A stretch of DNA of 50,887 nucleotides. Origin: JAOAFX01 sp049700315. GTDB lineage: Bacteria; Hydrothermota; Tepidihabitantia; SM23-42; JAOAFX01. Positions 9,087-18,191 of this stretch are shown here, in pieces; the first letter of the stretch is position 1, and each line of letters begins with the position of its first letter. The DNA is taken from positions 1 to 50,887 of the forward strand of contig JBNAVN010000012.1 in NCBI GenBank assembly GCA_049700315.1, written 5' to 3'. The position numbers were made by a program, and so were the translations under genes. The notes beneath the pieces were generated by a model. The model was not told where the DNA came from and made no database searches. It was given only the letters and a program-made list of their open reading frames with translations.

Positions 9087-10003
9087 ATAAAACGAATATT
9101 TTTTTAAAGATTGTGTGTGTGGTTTTGTTTGTTTTTACAGTTGGCTACGCCACAAAATATGCTGGAGAATTCCAGGAGTTGATTGTTGGTGGCAGGGTTT
9201 GTGGAATGGGAGGAACTGGTGTTGCCCAGGGCACGGATCCGACTGCAATCATCTTAAATCCTGGATGCGCGCCATTTGTCAATCGTTCTTTACACCTGAT
9301 GCACGCAGAAAATTTCTCAGGTATTGTAAGAAACGAATTCGGTGCGCTGGTCATACCTAAGGCGAACAGTGCTTATGGTGTGGGTTTCCAGGTTGTTTCT
9401 GTTGGCAATATAAAACTAACCACACTTCCTGATACAACTCAGGATCCAGGAGATGAAAATCAACCTATCCCTTTTGATACGGTCTCTACGCGGGATATGA
9501 TTCTTTATCTCAATGCTGCACAAAAAAGAAATGTTTTTGCCTATGGGGTTAATCTGAAAGTCTATTATCGCAACCTGGCGGTAATGACCGGGGTTGGCGG
9601 TGGCATGGATATTGGTTTGAGACTGAATTTGGCAAATCTTAACGCAGGAATTGCGGTTCGGGATTTTGTTCTTGCCCCGGTTTACTGGAATAACGATTCA
9701 AAAGAATATATTTCACCAAAGATTTCATTCGGACTCGCACCAGGTATCCCTTTGAACAAGATAAACGCAGTATTAACAATAGAATCTGATATTGTAAAAG
9801 ACCTTTCTCTAAATGAATTGAAACTCAATATGGGTATGGAATTTGCATATAAAAATGCTATCTATGGTCGTTTGGGTAAAAGCGGACCGTGGTACACTGT
9901 GGGTGCGGGGCTGAGACACAGAAAATTTATCTTTGATTATGGGTTGATCACCCATCCTGATCTGGGCATTTCTAACAAGTTTTCTGCAGGGGTGGATTTT
10001 TAG
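9071..10003 (+). CDS. PorV/PorQ-family outer-membrane protein
   Basis: 310 residues with an N-terminal signal segment. After it comes the family signature AGEFQELIVGGRVCGMGGTGVAQGTDPTAI plus LNPG, the conserved start of PorV/PorQ (UPF0164-like) outer-membrane barrels; the rest alternates as beta strands and ends in Phe (AGVDF), typical of barrel proteins. In Bacteroidota, PorV shuttles type IX cargo to the attachment complex; that this homologue does the same is inference, supported by neighbours with FlgD-like tails. The start has GGAG about 8 bases upstream and overlaps the NHL gene's end, so translation is probably coupled. Confidence 0.8.
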   Translation: MRNIINKTNIFLKIVCVVLFVFTVGYATKYAGEFQELIVGGRVCGMGGTGVAQGTDPTAIILNPGCAPFVNRSLHLMHAENFSGIVRNEFGALVIPKANSAYGVGFQVVSVGNIKLTTLPDTTQDPGDENQPIPFDTVSTRDMILYLNAAQKRNVFAYGVNLKVYYRNLAVMTGVGGGMDIGLRLNLANLNAGIAVRDFVLAPVYWNNDSKEYISPKISFGLAPGIPLNKINAVLTIESDIVKDLSLNELKLNMGMEFAYKNAIYGRLGKSGPWYTVGAGLRHRKFIFDYGLITHPDLGISNKFSAGVDF

Positions 10004-10012
10004 TCAAACATA

Positions 10013-10585
10013 ATGCTCAAGGCAGAAATCTTTCGCAAACTTCTCAATTTATGGGCAATATTTATTCCAGTTCTCTACTATCTTATGCCTCAGGCCTCAG
10101 CCCGGGGATTACTACTTCTGGTTACCGTAATCATTGTAACAATAGATTTTTTTCGTCTTCACATCAATGGAGTAAAAGAGGGATTCATTCTGTTTTTTGG
10201 TTCATTCTTGAGAAGAAGAGAATTGACCAATCTTAGTGGGGCAACCTTTTTGTTACTGGGTTGTTTGATAACCGCATTTCTATTCTCCCGTCCTATTGTG
10301 ATATCTGCCTGTTCATTTGTTATTGTTGGTGATACATTCGCAGCAATGTTTGGACAGAATATAAAGGGACCAAAATTGTTTAAGAAAACATTGATTGGTA
10401 GCCTTGCTTATTTAGGTTCAAATCTCATTGTAGTCGCGGTACTACACTATTTACTCAATGTGCCTTTTTTGTATCTTTTCCTTGGTGCGCTGATGTCTAC
10501 TATATTTGAGGCATTACCATTACCCTGGGATGATAATTTCTCAGTCCCTATTCTTACCGGGATTGGGATGAGTTTGATTTTATGA
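10013..10585 (+). CDS. CTP-dependent lipid (dolichol/phytol/diacylglycerol-type) kinase family protein
   Basis: 190 residues, nearly all membrane helices. The motif GDTFAAMFGQN followed by KLFKKTLIGSLA is the nucleotide-binding signature of the SEC59/DGK1/VTE5 and CDP-diglyceride synthetase-like superfamily, in which CTP phosphorylates a polyprenol, phytol or diacylglycerol. The exact lipid cannot be told from sequence. It starts 9 bases after the PorV-like gene and is the last gene of that operon; its end faces the next gene across 10 bases. Confidence 0.75.
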   Translation: MLKAEIFRKLLNLWAIFIPVLYYLMPQASARGLLLLVTVIIVTIDFFRLHINGVKEGFILFFGSFLRRRELTNLSGATFLLLGCLITAFLFSRPIVISACSFVIVGDTFAAMFGQNIKGPKLFKKTLIGSLAYLGSNLIVVAVLHYLLNVPFLYLFLGALMSTIFEALPLPWDDNFSVPILTGIGMSLIL

Positions 10586-10595
10586 GTAGATTTCT

Positions 10596-11129
10596 CTAAC
10601 TCAGAATTCTCACAAGCACGAAGGTTATTATTGCGATACCGGCAATAATTGCACCGGTCCAGCCAATAAGACACAGAGATGTCACAATGACTCCTGCAAC
10701 CAAAACGCCAAGACTGATAAAGAACATAGATTTTTTGAACTCAAGAGCCATCAGATAAGCAATGAGCGCACCAGTCCAGGCACCGGTCCCGGGCAGGGGA
10801 ATTGCAACGAATATCAGTAATCCAAGTTCTTCGTATTTTTCAATCACTGCACTCTTTTTTCGGGTTCGGCTGAATAACCAGGAAAAGAATCTGTTGAATA
10901 TTGATATCTTACATAATAGCTCAGTAATGGGTTTGAGAAAAAGCAAAATGAAAGGAACTGGCAGGATATTACCAATAAAAGAAATGAGAAATGCCTTGTA
11001 CCATGGAATATGAAGCAGATTGATTGCTAAGGGCAAGGCACCGCGCAGTTCAACAACTGGAATCATAGAAGTCAAGAACACCGCCCATTCAGGCGCGACC
11101 CCCTGGGCAACAAGTGTTTGTGGTGTCAT
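10596..11129 (-). CDS. Small multidrug export protein family (DUF2769-like/PF06695) membrane protein
   Basis: About 177 residues with four or five membrane helices. ELRGALPLA near residue 30 and PLPGTGAWTGALIA near residue 105 are the paired re-entrant loop motifs of the small multi-drug export family, which resembles DedA proteins. ATG 11129 is preferred over an upstream in-frame start because it overlaps the stop of the preceding gene as ATGA, indicating coupled translation. Substrate unknown; the family name reflects one early report, so drug export should not be assumed. Confidence 0.8.
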   Translation of the reverse strand: MTPQTLVAQGVAPEWAVFLTSMIPVVELRGALPLAINLLHIPWYKAFLISFIGNILPVPFILLFLKPITELLCKISIFNRFFSWLFSRTRKKSAVIEKYEELGLLIFVAIPLPGTGAWTGALIAYLMALEFKKSMFFISLGVLVAGVIVTSLCLIGWTGAIIAGIAIITFVLVRILS

Positions 11130-13042
11130 ATAAGGCCGCCTTTTTTCCTGATGACCCAATCTATTACGAGCAGAGAGAATATTATTACATAAAGAATTGG
11201 ATGATCAAACGAAAGACTTTTTGTCTCATAATATTCCGGCGTTGTTGGTGGTTGAAATTCTTTCAATTTAGCGAGTTCATAGTATCCACCATTGGTTTTG
11301 CGGGCAATTTCTTCAAGCATAGTTTGATTAATAATTTCTTCAGGTTCAGAAGTAATCCCAATGATATTTATTTTCAATGGATTACTTATCAGTGTATCAT
11401 TCTGAAGGTTGCCACGAGCGAAGACCTTGAATTCACCGGGTGTTTCAGCGCGCAATGTGGCTTCATAAATACCCTGTCTGATTTCAAAAAAGGGAATATT
11501 TTTTTCGGCAAATCCAAGATAGAAATCACCACCTGAACCTGGCATAAGATTACGATTATAACTTCTCAAGAAAAACGAAATCTTCTCACCAATGTAATAT
11601 TGATATCTGGGTGATTCCAGGATCAGTCGTTCATTCCTTCCGTAAGGAGACAGTAATTTTGTTATCTCATCCAGGAGTGGATTAAGAATATCCCTGTGAT
11701 TGAGGTTTAACTGGGCATAATACCAGATGCCGAGGTTGACTATGTTAATCTGAAAAACTACACCACCATTTATAAAGCAGTAACCCAAAAGAGGAATTTC
11801 TTCTGCCCGGGCAATCAGTTTTGTATCAGGATTGATTCCAATGATCCGATTGACATTTGAAACCGGGGCGTAATCATCGGTTGGTGATAAAACGGAAAAT
11901 GGTGATAAAATTTTTATCTGCAATTGCTGTTCAAGTTGGGTCCCGTTTGTTCTGAACGGTAGGATTTCATTCAAGATATCACTTGTTCCTCTAATTGCTC
12001 CCATAAAGAGAATTCCTTTGCCTTCTTTTAGAAATTCCTTAATGTCAGGCAGGATTTCACCGGCATTGATATTATCCATTACTACTATTTCAAAAGGACT
12101 GTAATCTAACTTCCTTTGATCTGCTAATCTCCCAGTTGTTTTGAATCTGTTTTCTGATATGCGAATAGCCTGGGATAATTCAAGATTTGCATTTTTTTCA
12201 AGACAGTTTGTAACAAAAGATGTATTAAACGATGGATAATCTGTGTAATAAAGCACCGGTATTTTGCGCTCATACGTACTGATGGAAAAGACAGTCTCGT
12301 TATTTTCATAATTTACTTCCTCAGGCTGGGGTGAAAGCGATATTTTGTATTCTTCTTCACCAGCCTTTACTGGAGTAAATTTGAATTCAATTGAGTGTCG
12401 GGTTAAAGATTCGGTCAACTGAAGACTTTTTTCTACCTTTATGTTACTTGATTTTAAGGAAATTTTCCCGGTCTTTGCTGTCAACCCGTTTGTTTCGATA
12501 ATTGCTTCTACTATGACTGTATCATTACGAAATGCATATTCAGGATGAAAAACATTCACAATTGCCTGGTCTTTTATTGTTTGGTTACCAACAGCAAAGC
12601 AATAAACAGGGGTTCTAAAGTTGTCAACAATCTCAGCAGGTGATCGTCCGAAATTATGATTTCCATCTGAGACTAAAATGATTGACGAAGGAACAAATTT
12701 TTGAGCAGTAGTCAAAGCGGATGTGATATTGGTAAATCTGCGGTTAGGTGCATCTCTGTCAGTATAAACAGTATCGCTAAAAAATAACTTCCGACAACTA
12801 AAATGGAGAGAATCTATTATTTTATCAATTTCTTGAGCAAAATTCTTCATGCTGGGCGAGCAGTCTACAAGCAAGACAGGAACTGAGGTATTAACCTTAG
12901 TATTTATTCTAAGCGAAAAATTGATGATTAGTAAATAAAGCAAGATAATTGCAATAATTCTGATAAATAGTTGGTTAAGTTTCCTGTGATACAGAATAAT
13001 TATCAGCAAAAGAGCAGAAATACTAATTGATAATGGAATCAA
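11126..13042 (-). CDS. VWA-domain membrane protein
   Basis: 638 residues. Two N-terminal helices are followed by VPVLLVDCSPSM, whose DxSxS pattern is the metal site of a von Willebrand A domain. The middle has beta-rich regions resembling those of BatA-like or glutamine-amidotransferase-like membrane proteins, and one helix (HPILYVIIFSLLVIDWVI) closes the chain. This layout places the bulk of the protein in the periplasm. The start is TTG with GGAG 9 bases before it, overlapping the Ig-like lipoprotein gene by 20 bases. The pair probably works together at the envelope; no enzymatic role is evident. Confidence 0.75.
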   Translation of the reverse strand: MIPLSISISALLLIIILYHRKLNQLFIRIIAIILLYLLIINFSLRINTKVNTSVPVLLVDCSPSMKNFAQEIDKIIDSLHFSCRKLFFSDTVYTDRDAPNRRFTNITSALTTAQKFVPSSIILVSDGNHNFGRSPAEIVDNFRTPVYCFAVGNQTIKDQAIVNVFHPEYAFRNDTVIVEAIIETNGLTAKTGKISLKSSNIKVEKSLQLTESLTRHSIEFKFTPVKAGEEEYKISLSPQPEEVNYENNETVFSISTYERKIPVLYYTDYPSFNTSFVTNCLEKNANLELSQAIRISENRFKTTGRLADQRKLDYSPFEIVVMDNINAGEILPDIKEFLKEGKGILFMGAIRGTSDILNEILPFRTNGTQLEQQLQIKILSPFSVLSPTDDYAPVSNVNRIIGINPDTKLIARAEEIPLLGYCFINGGVVFQINIVNLGIWYYAQLNLNHRDILNPLLDEITKLLSPYGRNERLILESPRYQYYIGEKISFFLRSYNRNLMPGSGGDFYLGFAEKNIPFFEIRQGIYEATLRAETPGEFKVFARGNLQNDTLISNPLKINIIGITSEPEEIINQTMLEEIARKTNGGYYELAKLKEFQPPTTPEYYETKSLSFDHPILYVIIFSLLVIDWVIRKKGGLI

Positions 13043-13952
13043 GTTCGTAAACTCCAGGATTCAGATTGATAATATTGTCAATATTGCTTGCCGATACAGA
13101 ATCGGCACCATAGCAATTTGAACTGAAAGCACGGACAAAATAATTATTACTGTCGCGCACTTCAAATAAAAACTGACCGTGCGAAATCAGACATATTCCA
13201 AGAATTTTGTCAGTTTCAATGAGGGCAATTCCTTTGACAACCGGCGTATCATTTACCAGCACCTTGCCTTTTATGAATAATGGGTTGTATATGGTGTCTG
13301 GTGTGATACAAGTAACAATTGGCTGTGCCAGATTGCCACTAAGATCCCTTATTTCTTTGACATAAAGGTAATAGGTTGTGTCATAACTTAGCGAATCATA
13401 TTCATTTGCGGGCACGATAGAAAGGTTTTTCATAAACTGCCATTTTCCTTGCATGGCTTTTTTAGGGAATACATTATACTTAAAAGATAGTGTATCTACA
13501 GGTTCAGAAAATTTGAGAGAAAAATACTTCAGGCGACCGCCTTTTGAATAGTGTGTGAGCCAGGGCGCAATAGTATCTGGCTTTGTTGAACCTAAAAATT
13601 TACTCTTGAAAATACCCATTCTACCCGATTTGTCAAAAGCCTTACCGTGTATTTCGTACTCTATGTGTTTCATTTTGTCCGTAGTTAATAAAATCTGGTC
13701 AACAGTAATACCTGGATTAGCAGCAAAAATCTTCAAGGTTTCTTCTTCAGTATAGATTGCAAAATCATTGGCATTGATATTGAGGGTATCAAGTTCTTCA
13801 GAAAAATCAAGGGTTATTTGATGTTCGTTTATTGGTGTGATTTTTCTAATCTTTGGATCAATTCGGTCTATGCGCAGTGGTGGACCTTTATGAGCGCAAA
13901 ATAATGATGCCAAAATGGTCAAACTTATCAAATATCTATAAAATTTCAGCAT
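13023..13952 (-). CDS. Exported Ig-like (Big_5 type) protein, probable lipoprotein
   Basis: 309 residues. The N-terminus is a signal peptide (LISLTILASLFCAHKG) whose Cys resembles a lipoprotein cleavage site, although the residues before it (LF) are not ideal. DFSEELDTLN and LKFSEPVDTLSF, each after a short beta stretch, are the hallmark of SbsA/Big_5 Ig-like domains, of which there appear to be two. Such domains are structural. It leads the operon continuing into the VWA protein, and its ATG is 5 bases after the -10 box, so it should be translated from a leaderless message. Confidence 0.75.
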   Translation of the reverse strand: MLKFYRYLISLTILASLFCAHKGPPLRIDRIDPKIRKITPINEHQITLDFSEELDTLNINANDFAIYTEEETLKIFAANPGITVDQILLTTDKMKHIEYEIHGKAFDKSGRMGIFKSKFLGSTKPDTIAPWLTHYSKGGRLKYFSLKFSEPVDTLSFKYNVFPKKAMQGKWQFMKNLSIVPANEYDSLSYDTTYYLYVKEIRDLSGNLAQPIVTCITPDTIYNPLFIKGKVLVNDTPVVKGIALIETDKILGICLISHGQFLFEVRDSNNYFVRAFSSNCYGADSVSASNIDNIINLNPGVYELDSIIN

Positions 13953-13957
13953 ATTCT

Positions 13958-13985
13958 ATTCTATCTCTTTTCTACAAAAAGTCAA
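13958..13985 (-). promoter_or_regulatory. Leaderless promoter of the Ig-like lipoprotein gene
   Basis: Minus-strand TTGACT (13980-13985), 16-bp spacer, TAGAAT (13958-13963), then AGAAT and ATG. The -35 box overlaps the stop codon of the DUF2520 gene. Confidence 0.75.
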
Positions 13986-14809
13986 TTGAAATGGAGGACT
14001 TGTTTGAATACCTTTTGTTTTCGCGCTGGTGCACATTCTACTATGATACGGGAGAGCGCGCAGTATATATCATAAAGAGCCGGATTTGCTTTTAGAATTT
14101 TAAGATGCTTTTTTACAGTATTAATATCGCCCCGAACAATTGGGCCGCTCAGGCCTTTGTGAATACCGTATTCCTTAATATCACTTAGTGTTTCCATAAG
14201 CATGGGAAAAATTATTTGCTCAAAGTCTTTTTCTTTCCAGTTCAGGCGTGCACTTATTTGATTGATTGCTTTACTCAATGCAACCAATAGATTACTCGAA
14301 AATATCCCCAGCAGATGGTATAATGGTTTCTGTTTCTTATCAATTGTGCGAATGGAAAAGTGTTTTCTTGAAAAAACTGAATTAGCAATCTGAAAACTTT
14401 TTCTGTCCCCCTGGAAGAAAAGAATGTATCTGTTCTTCTTTGGTGGAATTTTAATCTGAGGAAATGTAGCAAATGGATGAATTGAAGCACGATAAATATT
14501 TCTATTCTCAGGGAATATTTCTGCGGGTAGTAATCCACTAAAATGAAAAAGATATTTCTCATTAGTGATGTATTTCTTTGCCTTCTTGAACGCATTCAAT
14601 ATTTCATCATCAGGTGTCGCAAACAGAAGGACATTACACTGTTCTATAAATTTTCTATAACAGGGGTTATTCTTTATTCTTAGAATCCTGATTGCCCTGT
14701 TCATTGCCTTGCTATTTTTATCATACACACCAAAAAGATGCCGATCTTTGCTGACAAAATAACCAACAGTCAAACCCACGCGTCCGCAACCAATGATTCC
14801 GATTTTCAT
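13982..14809 (-). CDS. Rossmann-fold DUF2520 protein (predicted NAD(P)-dependent oxidoreductase)
   Basis: 275 residues. MKIGIIGCGRVG is a dinucleotide-binding loop; ATPDDEI and HFSG with SIHPFATFP are the conserved elements of the Rossmann-like plus DUF2520 architecture, related to 6-phosphogluconate and F420-dependent oxidoreductases. The second half is helical, as in that family. It is the last gene of the gltX-acpS-fabD operon, 8 bases after fabD. The substrate is not known for the family. Confidence 0.85.
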   Translation of the reverse strand: MKIGIIGCGRVGLTVGYFVSKDRHLFGVYDKNSKAMNRAIRILRIKNNPCYRKFIEQCNVLLFATPDDEILNAFKKAKKYITNEKYLFHFSGLLPAEIFPENRNIYRASIHPFATFPQIKIPPKKNRYILFFQGDRKSFQIANSVFSRKHFSIRTIDKKQKPLYHLLGIFSSNLLVALSKAINQISARLNWKEKDFEQIIFPMLMETLSDIKEYGIHKGLSGPIVRGDINTVKKHLKILKANPALYDIYCALSRIIVECAPARKQKVFKQVLHFN

Positions 14810-14817
14810 ACTATTTT

Positions 14818-15750
14818 CTATGTTATGCTTCTGACAAGTAATTTAAGATCAGTATAAAGCGCAACAGAATCAGTTTTTAATGATGGGTCAATTTTGTTGA
14901 CGAGATCTTTCAGGATCCGACTTGGACCGATCTCTAAAAAGAATTCATATCCTGATGCCTTCAAATTTTCAATTGCCTTTACCCAATCAACCTTAGCAAG
15001 CATTTGCTTTTTTAGCGATGTTTTTATTTCATTTCCATCGGTGAGGATTTTTTGCTCAACGACTGAGTAGAATTTGTGTTCAGGATTTTTGAATTCTATT
15101 TTGTCAAGAAATTCGCAGAACTCATGTGAGGCATCCTGAAGATAAGGGCTGTGCCAAGCACCACCGACATCGAGTGGAATGCCTTTGGCATGATTTTGTG
15201 CAGCAAATTGGGCAATCATCTTGATGCCCTGTTTTGAACCTGATATCACAATCTGGTTCGGTGCATTGATGTTTGCAATAACCACAGGTTCCCTGAGTTC
15301 CTGGGTAATTTTCTGGCATTCTTGTTCAAGGAGTTTCATATCAAGATTAATGATTGCCATCATTGTGCCCTGTTTCCCGCCTTTCTCCATTACATCGCCG
15401 CGTTTCTTGATCATTAAAATACCATTCTGAAAATCAGTAGTATTACAATACACTATTGCGGTTGCTTCGCCAAGACTATGCCCAAGAGCAACATCGCCAA
15501 TTATGCCCATTTCTTTTAAAATTCGGGCATAGGCAAGCGAAATCAGACTTATTGCCGGTTGAGCAATACTTGTCATACTACTTGTTTGTGTTGCTTTTTC
15601 ACCCCAGAGGTACTCTTTAACATCATATCCCAGGACACTACACCCCTGATCAATAACCTCTTTTGCTGACTGATATTTATTGTATAATTCACGCCCGACA
15701 CCAGGTTTAAATGCACCCTGACCATCAAAAATAAATACCATTCTTTTCAT
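14818..15750 (-). CDS. fabD: Malonyl-CoA:ACP transacylase
   Basis: 310 residues, full length. It transfers malonyl groups from CoA to acyl carrier protein for fatty-acid elongation in the cytoplasm. The active-site serine is in GHSLGE (Ser92), with Arg117 (KKRGDVM) and His200 (GAWHSPYL) completing the site; the oxyanion Gln is in DGQGAF near residue 11. AAAGGAG lies just upstream of the ATG. It follows acpS by 12 bases, so carrier-protein activation and loading are made together. No acyl carrier protein or ketosynthase gene lies nearby. Confidence 0.95.
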   Translation of the reverse strand: MKRMVFIFDGQGAFKPGVGRELYNKYQSAKEVIDQGCSVLGYDVKEYLWGEKATQTSSMTSIAQPAISLISLAYARILKEMGIIGDVALGHSLGEATAIVYCNTTDFQNGILMIKKRGDVMEKGGKQGTMMAIINLDMKLLEQECQKITQELREPVVIANINAPNQIVISGSKQGIKMIAQFAAQNHAKGIPLDVGGAWHSPYLQDASHEFCEFLDKIEFKNPEHKFYSVVEQKILTDGNEIKTSLKKQMLAKVDWVKAIENLKASGYEFFLEIGPSRILKDLVNKIDPSLKTDSVALYTDLKLLVRSIT

Positions 15751-15762
15751 ACAACTCCTTTC

Positions 15763-16140
15763 TTAAATTGTAATAATTGCCAGACCGATTGCCAGGTCTT
15801 TTGTATGACTGATACTGATAAATATCTTATTTATCTTCAAGTTGTTACATATTTCCTTTGCTCGACCTGACAGCACAACATAAGGCGCTCCACTTTTCTC
15901 ATTGAGTACTACAATATCTTTATAACTAATACCCTGACGCCAACCGGTTTTCATCGCTTTTAACACTGCTTCTTTAACCGCAAATCTTCCGGCAAGCTCT
16001 TCGTAACGAAAGACTCCACGATCTGAAAATCTGATTTCTTCAGGACAAAATATCTTACTAATAAAAGTTGTGTGCTTTTCAATCGCTGATTTTATTCTTA
16101 CAACTTCAATAATATCAATGCCAATGCCAAAAATTTCCAT
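15763..16140 (-). CDS. acpS: Holo-[acyl carrier protein] synthase
   Basis: 125 residues, normal length. It attaches the 4'-phosphopantetheine arm of CoA to a serine of acyl carrier protein. The magnesium ligands are in GIGIDIIEV (Asp9) and GRFAVKEAVLKA (Glu57), and ISISHTKDLAIG is the conserved C-terminal strand. The ATG directly abuts the stop of the JAMM gene with no intergenic base, which suggests coupled translation. Confidence 0.95.
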   Translation of the reverse strand: MEIFGIGIDIIEVVRIKSAIEKHTTFISKIFCPEEIRFSDRGVFRYEELAGRFAVKEAVLKAMKTGWRQGISYKDIVVLNEKSGAPYVVLSGRAKEICNNLKINKIFISISHTKDLAIGLAIITI

Positions 16141-16689
16141 CTATTTTTTTATTCCAATGCCCGTTATTGACGGACATTTGACTTTTATTCGCTGGTATTT
16201 CTTTCCTACTGCCGGTTTCTTTACAAAGTAGGCACCGATCTCAATTCGGTATTCACCCACTGTTCCAACCAGAGTTCCTTTTTCATCTTCGTACCACTTA
16301 ACTGAACGCTTTTTTGAATTCACCGCACAGATAATATTCAATTCTCCTGGTACGGTTGTCAATAGATCCTCAGGTGATGGTATTATTTTCGCACGAGCCT
16401 TGCCAAACACGGTATGGGAATGAAAGTCACCGATATATTCAAGTCCTTCAGAAAGTAATTTTAGAATCTGGTTAATTCTTTCCACTCTTTTCATATCAAG
16501 TGTAACATGGGCAAAACCACTATCGGCGGTCTGATAAGGAATAGCGTATTCTACGACAAATTTATTTTCGCCTTTTACACCAATCAAATAGCCAATCGTC
16601 TCTTTCTTGAATGTTTCAATTGAAGAGGATACTATGGAAAGAAATGCAGGAAGATTCAAGTAGGCTTCAATCACTGGTGCTGTTTTCAT
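16141..16689 (-). CDS. JAMM/MPN-family metallopeptidase-like protein
   Basis: About 182 residues. A glutamate in KKETIGYLIG, then DFHSHT, then SPED matches the zinc-binding Glu, His-x-His and Ser-x-x-Asp set of JAMM (JAB1/MPN/Mov34) peptidases. The distance from the His pair to the Ser is 12 residues, longer than the usual 7. In bacteria such proteins act on ubiquitin-like tails, sulfur-carrier proteins or unknown targets; nothing here tells which. The start is uncertain: ATG 16689 and GTG 16707 are both possible, and both overlap the end of gltX. It sits between gltX and acpS in a tight operon. Confidence 0.75.
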   Translation of the reverse strand: MKTAPVIEAYLNLPAFLSIVSSSIETFKKETIGYLIGVKGENKFVVEYAIPYQTADSGFAHVTLDMKRVERINQILKLLSEGLEYIGDFHSHTVFGKARAKIIPSPEDLLTTVPGELNIICAVNSKKRSVKWYEDEKGTLVGTVGEYRIEIGAYFVKKPAVGKKYQRIKVKCPSITGIGIKK

Positions 16690-18139
16690 ATTTTTCAATG
16701 ATGCCACGAATTCTCTTCAGGCAGGTTGTCTTTCCAATCAGCTCCATCGTCTCAAAAAGCCCTGGTCCGGATTCGGTACCGGTTAAGTAAACGCGTAATG
16801 GGTGTATAAGATCTTTGGGTTTTATATTTTTCTCTGCGCAAAATAGTCTCAAATTATCTTCTATATTCTTTGCGCCAAAATTTTCCAGATCTTCTAATAG
16901 TGTCGTAAAATCTTTTATAATTGAGATACATTTTTCGTTTAGATACTTACTTAATGCTTTCTGTTCATATTCAAAATTTTCGGTAAAAAAGTATCGTGCG
17001 TTAGCAATATCTAATAAGACCTTTAACCTTGGACGCATCAGAATACATATGCGATCAACCCACTCCTTATTTTTACGATATGTCTCTTCAGTAATAAATC
17101 CACTCTTCAGTACAAAAGGGATCACAAGATTAAGATAAGTTGATTCGTCAATTCTATTGATTATGTAATGATTATTCATCCATTCTAATCTGGTTTCATC
17201 ATAAACAGCATTGGCAGGATTTATTCTTTCCAGCGAAAACAATTCAATCATTCTTTCCCGATTCATTATCTCTTCGTCACCACCAGGAGACCACCCCAAG
17301 AGAGCAAGAAAGTTTACCAATGCCTCAGCAAGGTATCCATCATCTCTGTAATCAAGTACTGAACGGGCACCAAGTCTTTTTGAAAGTTTCTTCTTGTCGG
17401 TGCCTAAAATGACAGGCAAATGGGCAAATTCAGGAATCGGAAAATTGAATGCTTCATAAAGTAGAATCTGTTTCGGTGTGTTGGCAATATGCTCAACTCC
17501 TCTGATTATGTGAGTTATTCTCATTAAATGGTCATCAATAACACAAGCAAAATTGTAAGTAGGCATGCCATCGGATTTTACGATTACAAAATCCTCAATA
17601 TCCGAAGTATTTTTTTCAACTGAGCCATGAATTATATCAGAGAATAGTAATTTTCTATCCTGCTGTACTGCAAACCGCAGTGCAGGTGCAATACCCGCTT
17701 TCTTCCTTTTTTCAATTTCGTCATGGGAAAATTTTTCGCGGCATCTATGCTGCCAGTTTAGTTTCTTGCTAAAATGTTCGTTGCGTTCCTGCTCAATTTC
17801 TTCCGGCGTACAAAAGCACCAATATGCCTGACTATTCTTTATCAGTTGTTGAGCGTATTCATTATAGATTGTCTTGCGTTCGGATTGAAAATATGGTCCA
17901 TAATCACCACCTTGTTCAGGTCCTTCGTTCCAATCAAGACCAAGCCAGTTTAGGGCATTTAGTATAACTGTGGTCATTTCTTTGGAAGACCTTGTGGTAT
18001 CCGTATCTTCAATTCTCAAGATAAATTTACCGTTATTATGCCTTGCAAAAAGCCAATTATACAGTGCAGTTCTAGCACTACCAATATGAAAAAACCCTGT
18101 AGGGCTTGGTGCAATTCTGACTCTGATTTCTTGATTCAT
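16667..18139 (-). CDS. gltX: Glutamyl-tRNA synthetase
   Basis: 490 residues, the usual length. A class I aminoacyl-tRNA synthetase charging tRNA-Glu. The HIGH motif reads HIGS (residues 18-21) in RIAPSPTGFFHIGSARTA and the KMSKS loop reads KKLSKR near residue 255. FILRIEDTDTTRS is the conserved glutamate-binding region. Whether it also charges tRNA-Gln cannot be seen from sequence. It leads the operon gltX-JAMM-acpS-fabD-DUF2520. The ATG is 5 bases after a TAGAAT box, so the message is probably leaderless. Confidence 0.95.
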   Translation of the reverse strand: MNQEIRVRIAPSPTGFFHIGSARTALYNWLFARHNNGKFILRIEDTDTTRSSKEMTTVILNALNWLGLDWNEGPEQGGDYGPYFQSERKTIYNEYAQQLIKNSQAYWCFCTPEEIEQERNEHFSKKLNWQHRCREKFSHDEIEKRKKAGIAPALRFAVQQDRKLLFSDIIHGSVEKNTSDIEDFVIVKSDGMPTYNFACVIDDHLMRITHIIRGVEHIANTPKQILLYEAFNFPIPEFAHLPVILGTDKKKLSKRLGARSVLDYRDDGYLAEALVNFLALLGWSPGGDEEIMNRERMIELFSLERINPANAVYDETRLEWMNNHYIINRIDESTYLNLVIPFVLKSGFITEETYRKNKEWVDRICILMRPRLKVLLDIANARYFFTENFEYEQKALSKYLNEKCISIIKDFTTLLEDLENFGAKNIEDNLRLFCAEKNIKPKDLIHPLRVYLTGTESGPGLFETMELIGKTTCLKRIRGIIEKYENSTSD

Positions 18140-18144
18140 ATAAA

Positions 18145-18150
18145 ATTCTA
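18145..18150 (-). promoter_or_regulatory. Probable -10 box of gltX
   Basis: Minus-strand TAGAAT followed by TTTAT and the gltX ATG, the same 5-base offset seen at the other leaderless genes. No good -35 box stands 16 bp upstream (TTATTT), so this promoter is weaker or needs an activator. Confidence 0.5.
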
Positions 18151-18191
18151 ATATTTCATATTTTAAAAATAAACATCAACCTTCCTGTTCA

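Noticed and set aside
10574..10600. Terminator between the lipid-kinase and multidrug export genes
   Set aside because: GAGTTAGA-GAAA-TCTACTC forms only a short stem with a bulge and has no T-run on either strand.
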